A stretch of 64,000 nt of DNA from CAVYXK01 sp963708245. Lineage in GTDB: Bacteria; Pseudomonadota; Alphaproteobacteria; Acetobacterales; Acetobacteraceae. This document shows, in pieces, positions 7,999 through 14,688 of the stretch. The position numbers were made by a program, and so were the translations under genes. A model generated the notes under the pieces. The model did no database searches. It was not told the origin of the DNA and saw only the letters and a program-made list of their open reading frames with translations. Position 1 is the stretch's first letter. Each line of letters starts with the position of its first letter. The stretch covers positions 6,200,001 through 6,264,000 of the forward strand of contig OY970201.1 of assembly GCA_963708245.1 (NCBI GenBank). Direction: 5' to 3'.

Positions 7999-9410
7999 CC
8001 GCTTCGGCGCCTCCGCCGAGCGTGGACGCAAGCTGCTCGATCAGTTGGAGATGCAGATCGAGGAACTCGAGACCGCTGCCGCCGAGGACGAAGCGGCTGC
8101 CGCTCATGCGGCCACGAACAGGACGAACGTGCGCCCGTTCACACGCGCCAAGCCGGTGCGCGCACCGTTACCGGCGCACCTGCCGCGCGAGCGGCTGGTG
8201 CTGCCGTCGCCGACAAGCTGTCCGTGCTGTGGCGGTCAGCTCACCAAGCTCGGCGAGACCACCACCGAGACGTTGGAGAGCATTCCACGGACCTACAAGG
8301 TGATCCAGACGGTGCGAGAGAAGTTCTCCTGCCGCTCGTGCGAGACGATCACGCAGCCGCCGGCGCCGTTCCATCCGATTTCCCGTGGCCGCGCCGGTCC
8401 GGACCTGCTGGCGACGATCGTCCATGGCAAGTTCGGCGAGCATCAGCCGTTGAACCGCCAAAGCGAGCGGTTTGCCCGCGAGGGCATCGATCTCAGCGTC
8501 TCCACACTGGCCGATTGGGTGGGTGCCTGCACGACGGCGCTGTCGCCATTGGTGACGCTGATCAAGGCCCACGTACTCGCCGCCGAGCGCCTACACGGCG
8601 ATGAGACCACCGTGCCGGTGTTGGCCAAGGTCAAGACCGTCACCGGCCGATTATGGACCTATGTGCGCGACGACCAGCCGTTCGGTGGCGCGGCACCGCC
8701 AGCGGCGATCTTCTTCTATTCGCGCGATCGCAGCGGCGAGCATCCGTGCCGACATCTCGCCGGCTACGCGGGCATTCTGCAAGCCGACGCCTATGCCGGG
8801 TTCAACGACCTCTACCACCCCGCACGCCAGCCTGGTCCGATCATTGAGGCCGCGTGTTGGGCACACGGACGGCGCAAACTGTTCGTGCTCGCCGAAGTTG
8901 CCAAGGCGCCGCTCGCGATCGAGGCGGTGCGCCGGATCGATGCGATCTTCGATGTCGAACGCGACATCAACGGCCTGCCAGCGACCCAACGGCAGGCCGT
9001 AAGACAGGTCCGGGTCGCGCTCCCTCGAGAGCTGGATGCGCGTCGAACGCGGCAAGCTCTCGCGTCATGCCGACGTCGCGAAGGCGATGGACTACATGCT
9101 CAAGCGATGGGATGCCTTTGCGCGCTTCCTTGCCGATGGACGCATCTGCCTGACCAACAATGCGGCGGAACGCGCGCTGCGCGGAATTGCACTCGGGCGC
9201 AAGTCATGGCTGTTCGCCGGTTCGGACCGCGGCGGGGAGAGGGCAGCGGCGATGTATTCGCTGATTGCGTCGGCAAAGTTGAACAACATCGATCCGCGCG
9301 CCTGGCTCGCCGACGTGCTCGCGCGCATCGGTGATCACCCAGTCTCGCGGTTGCACGAACTGCTGCCCTGGCATTGGCCGCGAGCTACTCGCGTCGACCG
9401 CGCGGCCTGA
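7988..9410 (+). pseudogene. IS66-family transposase TnpC, N-truncated and frameshifted
   Basis: The reading starts mid-protein at RRDRFGASAERGRKLLDQ, which in intact TnpC lies about 60 residues from the start. It contains the zinc-ribbon-like CPCCGGQL...CRSCETITQPPAP region and the DDE core (HGDETTVPVL, LQADAYAGF). Near 9003-9015 the frame changes: the upstream frame reads QRQAVRQV, and the downstream frame resumes at SLESWMRVERGKLSRH and runs to CLTNNAAERALRGIALGRKSW. An in-frame TAA lies at 9000 in the second frame, so both pieces cannot form one protein without a repair event. Confidence 0.75.
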
Positions 9411-9413
9411 TCA

Positions 9414-9620
9414 ATGGCGGCGCCCAGTTCCGTCTCCACCATCGGCCGGGTGGCCAAGATGCTCGGCGAGGACGAGGACCTCTTGCGCGACATCGCCCTC
9501 GATATGGAACCGGAAGACGGTGTCCTCACCGTCTGGGACATCGACGAAATGTCCACCGTTGCCTTTACCGCCGAAGGTATCGAGAACCTCAAGGAACTCC
9601 TCGCGGACCTCAAGAGGTAG
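9414..9620 (+). CDS. Small acidic protein carried by the IS66 element
   Basis: A protein of 68 residues beginning at an ATG 3 bases after tnpC. It is acidic, with the pattern VAKMLGEDEDLLRDIALDMEPEDG and a C-terminal AFTAEGIENLKELLADLK. I believe similar small ORFs follow tnpC in some IS66 relatives. Its function is unknown. It lies inside the presumed right end of the element, so it is probably a passenger. Confidence 0.5.
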   Translation: MAAPSSVSTIGRVAKMLGEDEDLLRDIALDMEPEDGVLTVWDIDEMSTVAFTAEGIENLKELLADLKR

Positions 9621-9843
9621 GCGACACCAGTGCGTCGTCCGCATGCTTGGTCGACGGCCGTGCAACACCGCGGCACTCGGCGGATGCTTACTGGGAAGTG
9701 GCAGGACTACCAGAAACTGCGCTCGGAATGGACGAGTGGTGACGCGACGACAGCACAATCCCGCCGGCAATTCCGCGTGACCGAGAACGGCAGCTTTTGG
9801 TCGATACTGTTGAAAGGCTCTGAGAGTTTGTCCGGGAACATTG

Positions 9844-10215
9844 CTAGTTCCTGCATAGCCGTCTGACCATGAGACGGATGGAAGCGAGCAACAGAAAGGC
9901 ACGCGCCTTCACATTGAGATTTTCCCAATCCTTACCCAGTCGACGACATCGGTTGAGCCACGCCAACGTGCGTTCGACCACCCATCGCTTTGGTAGCACG
10001 ACAAAGCCCTTGGCCTGGTCAGATCGTTTGACGATCTCCACCTCGGCCTGCGACACGACACGCTTCAACGCCTCCTGGAATCGCCGCCCCTGATAGCCGC
10101 CATCGGCATAAAGCTTCAGCAGGAACGGAAACATCCCGAACAGCGTCGCCAGCAGCATGGCGCCGCCATCGCGATCCTGGATGTCCGCCGCCGTCACGAT
10201 GGCCTGTAGCAGCAA
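9844..10215 (-). CDS. IS5-family transposase, OrfB (catalytic C-terminal part)
   Basis: The real product is the C-terminal half of the fused transposase; its coding frame is open from the slippery site near 10296. It includes ADIQDRDGGAML, the second catalytic Asp (LYADGGYQG) and the catalytic Glu in WVVERTLAWLNRCRRL. No stops interrupt it, so the IS5 element looks intact if frameshifting works. Confidence 0.8.
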   Translation of the reverse strand: MLLQAIVTAADIQDRDGGAMLLATLFGMFPFLLKLYADGGYQGRRFQEALKRVVSQAEVEIVKRSDQAKGFVVLPKRWVVERTLAWLNRCRRLGKDWENLNVKARAFLLLASIRLMVRRLCRN

Positions 10216-10679
10216 ACCCTGGGTATCGACCAGGACGTGCCGCTTCTTGCCCTTGATCTTCTTCCCCGCATCATACCCATGCGGATCGATCGAGGCCCCC
10301 CTTTTTCGGCGCTCTTCACGCTCTGCGCATCAATCACCGCGGCGGTCGGGCTGGCCTCTCGCGAGGCCTGCTCACGACATTTCACATACAATGCGTGATG
10401 CAGTCGCTCCAGCGTGCCGTCCCAGGTCCATCGTTCCAGATAGTCGTGCACTGTGCTCCGCGGCGGCAGGTCCTTGGGGATCGCCCGCCATTGGCAGCCG
10501 GTGCTCAGCACATACATCACGCCGTTCACCACCTGGCGGATATCAACGCTCCGCTTGTTGCCGCCCGGCTTGGCCGGGGGGATCAATGGTTCCACCTCGG
10601 CCCATTCGGCATCAGTCAGATCGCTCTCATAGCGCAGTCGGGTGCGGTCGTACCGCGTCCGGTTCTCCTTGGTCCACAT
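10194..10679 (-). CDS. IS5-family transposase, OrfA
   Basis: The frame starts at an ATG behind GGAGG (MWTKENRTRYDR). It holds the DUF4096-type N-terminal region (DLTDAEWAEVEPLIPP) and the first catalytic Asp (AVIDAQSVKSAEKGG). Directly after this the coding strand has AAAAAGGGGGG (plus-strand C6T5 at 10296-10306). A -1 slip there moves the ribosome into the OrfB frame and gives ASIDPHGYDAGKKIKGKKRH, the expected continuation. Without the slip, translation runs on to an unrelated 30-residue tail. Confidence 0.8.
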   Translation of the reverse strand: MWTKENRTRYDRTRLRYESDLTDAEWAEVEPLIPPAKPGGNKRSVDIRQVVNGVMYVLSTGCQWRAIPKDLPPRSTVHDYLERWTWDGTLERLHHALYVKCREQASREASPTAAVIDAQSVKSAEKGGPRSIRMGMMRGRRSRARSGTSWSIPRVCCYRPS

Positions 10680-10791
10680 CCAGTCCTCCGAATCGATGCT
10701 CGGGGGAGAGAAAATCACAGGCGATTCAATGGCTTCAAGGGTGACCCGCTAAGCAATTCTAAAGACTCAATTTGTTCCCGGACGGACACTG

Positions 10792-11554
10792 ACCATGCCA
10801 CATTTTCACGCAACAATCATTGAGCCACTGTTGCCGATCCCGATATCGCCGTCGCCTAGCAGGAGTATGAGTTTCTCAACAGCATCGGTCGGGAACTGCC
10901 CTCGGCACCCTTCGCAATCACCATCAACGAGCGTCTGCTTTTCGCGGTTGCACCACCGAAACCGCCCATTCCGCTCCCGGCCACACCAACCCACAAGACG
11001 AATGGCCGATTTTCGGATCAGTCCCCTCAAGCGGACCGACCGGAGTCCACCCCAAGCGGCCGTAGGCCGCGCGGAGTTCGACGAGTTTTATGGCCAAGGG
11101 CTTGCGCCGCCCCCTGCAACCCAGCCAGCCAAGGCGCCGGAGGGCGTGAGCCGCCTCACTGTCCGGCCGGCACGTGCCCCCGGTCCGCGCGGCCGCTTGA
11201 GAACGTGCTCGCGCATACGAACTGGTAAGCCCGCGGGGGGCACCGCAACTCCCTTTGCTGGGGGCACGGAGGGGCCGGGACCAGCCCTCCTCGCCGCTGC
11301 TTTTCAAGGCCGCGAGTGGGAGGGCATCTCCTGGCCAAGGGAGAAGATGAGATGCCGTAACAGACACGCGCGCGGCCCAGCCGGCGGCATGGGTCGGAAC
11401 GTCAGTGGAGGACACCTCGAAAGGAATGTCCGATACAACCTGCTGGATAATGATGTTCCTCTAACAAGCTCAGTGACAGTGCCCATCATATAAGCCGAGT
11501 TCGGAATGCCCCACGAGCGGGGGGCGGACCCGCTCTGACAGAGGGAGACGACGA
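10792..11554. other. Accessory intergenic stretch without a recognised gene
   Basis: Several overlapping open frames occur on both strands, but none has a convincing start, ribosome site or family motif. The base composition and broken frames suggest remnants of older inserts. Confidence 0.4.
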
Positions 11555-12358
11555 ATGCGACACGCGACGGTTGCGGCGCACGCTTTCCTGGCGCTGGGCC
11601 TGGCAATGGCTACCGGTGCTTACGCGCAAAGCAAGTCCACCGACTGCGGCCGCCCGACGTTGGCGGACGCGGGAGGGGGCAATGGCGGCCGGCAGCCTCA
11701 GTTCGCTGAGGCCGGTGGCGGCAATGGCGGACGGCAACCTCAGTTCGCCGGGGCCGGTGGCGGCAACGGCGGGCGGTCGCCTGCGCTCGCGGAGGCTGGC
11801 GGCGGCAACGGCGGGCGGCAGCCGCAGTTCGCGGAGGCCGGTGGCGGCAACGGCGGGCGGCAGCCGCAGTTCGCGGAGGCCGGCGGCGGCAATGGCGGGC
11901 GGTCGCCCGCGCTCGCGGAGGCTGGTGGCGGCAACGGCGGGCGGCAGCCTCAGTTCGCTGAGGCCGGCGGCGGCAATGGCGGGCGGCAGCCTCAGTTCGC
12001 CGAAGCCGGCGGCGGCAACGGCGGGCGGCAGCCTCAGTTCGCGGAGGCCGGCGGCGGCAACGGCGGGCGGCCGCCCGAGCTCGCCGAGGCTGGCGGCGGC
12101 AATGGCGGGCGGCAGCCTCAGTTCGCTGAGGCCGGCGGCGGCAATGGCGGGCGGCAGCCTCAGTTCGCCGAGGCCGGTGGCGGCAATGGCGGGCGGCAGC
12201 CTCAGTTCGCCGAAGCCGGCGGCGGCAACGGCGGGCGGCAGCCTCAGTTCGCCGAGGCCGGTGGCGGCAATGGCGGGCGGTCGCCCGAGTTCGCCGAGGC
12301 GGGTGGCGGCAATGGCGGGCGGCCGCCTCAGTTGGCCGAGACCGCGCCCTGCCCGTAG
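11555..12358 (+). CDS. Secreted Gly-rich protein with sixteen 14-residue repeats
   Basis: A protein of 267 residues started at an ATG behind GAGGGAG. Residues 1-24 are a clear Sec signal peptide (AFLALGLAMATGAYAQ). A short linker with Cys (STDCGRPTLAD) leads into sixteen units of consensus AGGGNGGRQPQFAE at residues 39-262, and the end TAPCP carries the second Cys. The unit is Gly/Asn/Arg-rich with one aromatic residue; units 3, 6, 10, 15 and 16 vary in the PxF segment. Two Cys, one at each end, could close a disulfide. I do not recognise the family. A structural surface protein, or a precursor processed at AEA or after Arg, are both possible; neither is shown. A 3' fragment of a second copy lies at 20726. 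Confidence 0.75.
   Translation: MRHATVAAHAFLALGLAMATGAYAQSKSTDCGRPTLADAGGGNGGRQPQFAEAGGGNGGRQPQFAGAGGGNGGRSPALAEAGGGNGGRQPQFAEAGGGNGGRQPQFAEAGGGNGGRSPALAEAGGGNGGRQPQFAEAGGGNGGRQPQFAEAGGGNGGRQPQFAEAGGGNGGRPPELAEAGGGNGGRQPQFAEAGGGNGGRQPQFAEAGGGNGGRQPQFAEAGGGNGGRQPQFAEAGGGNGGRSPEFAEAGGGNGGRPPQLAETAPCP
11669..12340 (+). repeat. 16 x 42-bp tandem repeat
   Basis: Sixteen in-frame 42-bp units based on GGCGGCAA(T/C)GGCGGGCGG. They are nearly identical apart from synonymous changes and a few unit types (QPQF, SPAL, PPEL, SPEF, PPQL). There are no unique spacers, so this is a coding minisatellite, not a CRISPR array. Confidence 0.95.
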
Positions 12359-12440
12359 ATCAGAACGACCCGCCCAACTCACGGCTCCACGAGCGATCGG
12401 CGGCGGCATCTCGTGCAATGGCCAGCGATGGATCGCGTGC
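12215..12440 (+). repeat. Duplicated block, copy 1 (left flank of the NRPS cluster)
   Basis: This block holds the last three repeat units, the ETAPCP tail, the stop codon and about 80 bases downstream. It is nearly identical to 20726-20950 in the same orientation. The downstream sequence TAGATCAGAACGACC, then GGCTCCACGAGCGATCGG, is shared, with one single-base indel and scattered substitutions. The two copies bracket the whole minus-strand NRPS/ABC cluster. Confidence 0.85.
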
Positions 12441-12446
12441 CCCTTC
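12393..12446 (+). pseudogene. IS91-type transposase scrap, copy 1
   Basis: In frame this reads AIGGGISCNGQRWIAC, which matches the conserved PGGGIS.DG.RWIACRPGF region of IS91-family Y2 transposases. After about 18 codons the similarity ends. The same segment occurs in the right-hand copy, where more of the transposase survives. Confidence 0.5.
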
Positions 12447-12477
12447 GCTCACCCCCGCGGGTTCGTTCTTGGGAGGC

Positions 12478-12530
12478 TTCCGGACGCCGCCCCATGCCAA
12501 CGGCTCGCTCCTCGCCGCCGGCGTCCGGAA
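12478..12530. repeat. 12-bp perfect inverted repeat downstream of the ABC-NRPS cluster
   Basis: TTCCGGACGCCG and CGGCGTCCGGAA are separated by 29 bases, about 100 bases past the stop of the last gene of the minus-strand cluster. There is no T tract after the stem, so it may be a Rho-independent-like stop of low quality, or a binding or recombination site. Confidence 0.35.
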
Positions 12531-12633
12531 CCCTTCACCATTGCGGTCATCGCACTCCGGTTTGCCCTCACTCGAATACCGACGTTCGTCCACATCGGTG
12601 ATAGCTGCCCATATGTCTGCCGCGGGTGGATGG

Positions 12634-13800
12634 CTACGCCTTTTCAATGTGGCTCTCCGCAACGGAACCGTCGCGGACACGGGTGCTGTGCGCCATGTAG
12701 AAATCGCCTTGGACGATCCTTCCGACACCCACGCGCAGCAGCCCGGCTCGCGGCAGCCGTTCGAGGATCTCGCCGCGTCGCTCGATGCACAGATCAACAC
12801 TGTAGAGGCCGCGTTGCATCGTTAGCACCGGACAGTCGAATTCGACCTGCCCCGGCCCGTACTCCAGTCGCAGGTTGGGGTCCGAGACCAATTCGGTGCA
12901 CAAATATCCGCTCGGCCAGTTGAAGGAGACCCGCACCATGACACCCTCCAATGGAGTCCGCGCGAGGTATGACACACAGCAGCGAAAGGGCTCCCCGGTA
13001 CGGACCGCTCCGGCGTCGATCGCGCCCATAGTCAGGCCGGTTACAATCACCGGCCCCTCCGGTTCGTCCCGCTGGCGAGCGCGGAATGCCGCCTGAGTCG
13101 ATGTGACGTAGACTTCGATGACCTCATGCGGATCGCCCTCCGTGACAATTCCACCATGATTGAGCAGCAAGGCCCGTCCGCAAACTCGTTCCATGGCCGC
13201 GAGGTCATGCGAAACCAGCAAAATGGTCTTGCCGGCGTGCCGCAGTTCTTCGATGCGTTCGAAGCACCGCGCCTGGAATGCGATGTCACCAACCGCGAGA
13301 ACCTCGTCCAGCAGCAGAATATCGGCGTCGAGGTGAGCGGCGATGGCAAAGCCCAGTCGCACGAACATGCCAGAAGAATATTGCTTCACTGGCGCATCGA
13401 GCGCATCGCCAATTTCAGCGAATTCGATAATCCTCGGCAGCTTGGTCGTGATCTCCCGGTGGCCCATTCCCATGATCGCGCCGTTGAGAAATACGTTTTC
13501 ACGCCCGGTGAGATCAGGCTGAAAACCGGCGCCGACCTCAACCAGCGATGCAAGTCGTCCAACGATCTCGACCTCGCCAGCGCTCGGCGCCGTGATGCCC
13601 GAAAGCAGCCTGATCAGCGTGGTTTTTCCCGCGCCGTTTGGACCCACGATGCCCAGTGCCTCGCCCCTCTGTACCTCGAAGCTGACATCACGCAAGGCCC
13701 AAGACGTTTCACGATGCGGCAGGAGATCGAACAGCCGCCGCGCGCCGCGTACCCTTGAACGGTAGTGCTTGGAAAGATTGGCGACCCGCACGTCGATCAT
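12634..13800 (-). CDS. ABC transporter ATP-binding protein, Wzt/KpsT type with C-terminal domain
   Basis: A protein of 388 residues from the ATG giving MIDVRVANLSKHYR; a start 15 bases upstream is also possible. The nucleotide-binding domain has Walker A GPNGAGKT, ABC signature YSSGM, Walker B ADILLLDEVLAVGD and the H-loop SHD. Residues about 245-388 are an extra beta-rich domain like the C-terminal substrate-recognition domain of O-antigen Wzt proteins. With the neighbouring ABC-2 permease it forms an exporter of the polysaccharide/teichoic-acid class. It is last in a minus-strand run after two NRPS genes, so the cargo is presumably the NRPS product or a glycan modified by it. Confidence 0.85.
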   Translation of the reverse strand: MIDVRVANLSKHYRSRVRGARRLFDLLPHRETSWALRDVSFEVQRGEALGIVGPNGAGKTTLIRLLSGITAPSAGEVEIVGRLASLVEVGAGFQPDLTGRENVFLNGAIMGMGHREITTKLPRIIEFAEIGDALDAPVKQYSSGMFVRLGFAIAAHLDADILLLDEVLAVGDIAFQARCFERIEELRHAGKTILLVSHDLAAMERVCGRALLLNHGGIVTEGDPHEVIEVYVTSTQAAFRARQRDEPEGPVIVTGLTMGAIDAGAVRTGEPFRCCVSYLARTPLEGVMVRVSFNWPSGYLCTELVSDPNLRLEYGPGQVEFDCPVLTMQRGLYSVDLCIERRGEILERLPRAGLLRVGVGRIVQGDFYMAHSTRVRDGSVAESHIEKA

Positions 13801-13833
13801 GCTTTGGAAACCCATACTGCTGCCAGCGAGCGG

Positions 13834-14688
13834 TTACATTTCATCGACAATCTTCAATTCATGCCATTTGAAGATCGAGTAAGCGAACAGGAAGAACACC
13901 AGGCCCAGGAGCACGCAGTACAGCAGACCTCCGGCGTTCGGCACCGTGCGGCCCAGCACCGCGAGGCGGAAGTCGCTGATAAGGATCGCCAGCGGGTTCA
14001 TCCAGTAGAATGCCTGAACGGACGGCGGCACGATCATCGCTGGATACACGACCGGCGCGGTGAACATAAACACCTGGAGCACCAGCGGGAGCGCGACATT
14101 GATATCACGCACATGGATCTGCAGCGATGCGAGCAACAGACAGGTCGCCCCCGTGTGCAGCGCCAGGATCGCGGCGATCGGTACTCCGATCAGCGCGACC
14201 GGCGAAATTGGCACATGGTAGATCAACATCATCGCCAGCAGCAGGAGGGAAGCAATCACCAAATCGAACAGCGCGGCCGCCACATAGGAGAGCGGCACGA
14301 TCTCGCGAGGAAAGTACACCTTCGCCATCAGTGAATGGTGCGTGAGCATGCCGGTGGTGGCGGTGCTCAACGCCGTGGAACAGAAACTCCACGGCAGCAG
14401 GCCCGCCATAAGAAACAATGGGTAGGGCACCGGCGCGGTATCGTACCCGACGGCATGCGAGAAGATGGCCGCGTACAGCACCATCAGTGCGAGAGGCTGA
14501 AGGACCGCCCACAGCCAGCCCAGTACCGACTGCCGGTAACGGATTTTCAGCCGGGTCGCGGTCATCACGCTGAACAGATTGCGGTACGAAGCCAGAGATC
14601 TCAGGTCGCCCGGAACAGAGGCGAGGAAGGGGCGCTCTCGGCGGATGACTTTCCTCGGGCGGAGCGGTGACGCTGTATCACTGTTCAT
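13834..14688 (-). CDS. ABC-2 type permease (Wzm/TagG/KpsM family)
   Basis: A protein of 284 residues; the start MNSDTASPLRP at 14688 overlaps the stop of the NRPS gene by 11 bases, indicating translational coupling. An amphipathic N-terminal region with RLKIRYRQSVLGWLWAVLQPL, typical of ABC-2 polysaccharide exporters, precedes about six membrane helices. The C-terminus YSIFKWHELKIVDEM also fits the family. It forms the membrane pore for the ATPase encoded 33 bases downstream. No extra domain is seen. Confidence 0.88.
   Translation of the reverse strand: MNSDTASPLRPRKVIRRERPFLASVPGDLRSLASYRNLFSVMTATRLKIRYRQSVLGWLWAVLQPLALMVLYAAIFSHAVGYDTAPVPYPLFLMAGLLPWSFCSTALSTATTGMLTHHSLMAKVYFPREIVPLSYVAAALFDLVIASLLLLAMMLIYHVPISPVALIGVPIAAILALHTGATCLLLASLQIHVRDINVALPLVLQVFMFTAPVVYPAMIVPPSVQAFYWMNPLAILISDFRLAVLGRTVPNAGGLLYCVLLGLVFFLFAYSIFKWHELKIVDEM

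Larger units (their letters stand above)
7702..9691 (+). mobile_element. IS66-family element, decayed
   Basis: The remnant carries tnpA, a fused and frameshifted tnpC and a small 3' ORF, and ends at CGGATGCTTAC (9681-9691), which fits the GTAAGC-type inverted end of IS66 elements. No matching left end is visible upstream of tnpA. tnpB and the first roughly 60 codons of tnpC are absent, so a large internal deletion has joined tnpA to tnpC. The element is unlikely to move by itself. Confidence 0.7.
9822..10791 (-). mobile_element. IS5-family (IS427-like) insertion sequence
   Basis: Both ends carry GTCCGGGAACA in inverted orientation (left at about 9830-9840, right as TGTTCCCGGAC at about 10772-10782), with weaker matches outward. 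Two overlapping minus-strand frames encode the transposase. Exact ends and the target duplication are uncertain by a few bases. Confidence 0.75.

Noticed and set aside
9630..9866. 78-codon plus-strand frame between the IS66 and IS5 elements
   Set aside because: It crosses both element ends and has no homology; at most it contains a short scrap of an older gene.
10795..11493. 232-codon plus-strand frame after the IS5 element
   Set aside because: It has no ribosome site, a Pro/Arg/Ser-rich low-information sequence and a start inside the IS border; more likely non-coding.
11669..12340. Regular 42-bp repeats resembling a CRISPR array
   Set aside because: Units are contiguous, in frame and have no unique spacers; the reading frame with a signal peptide explains them.
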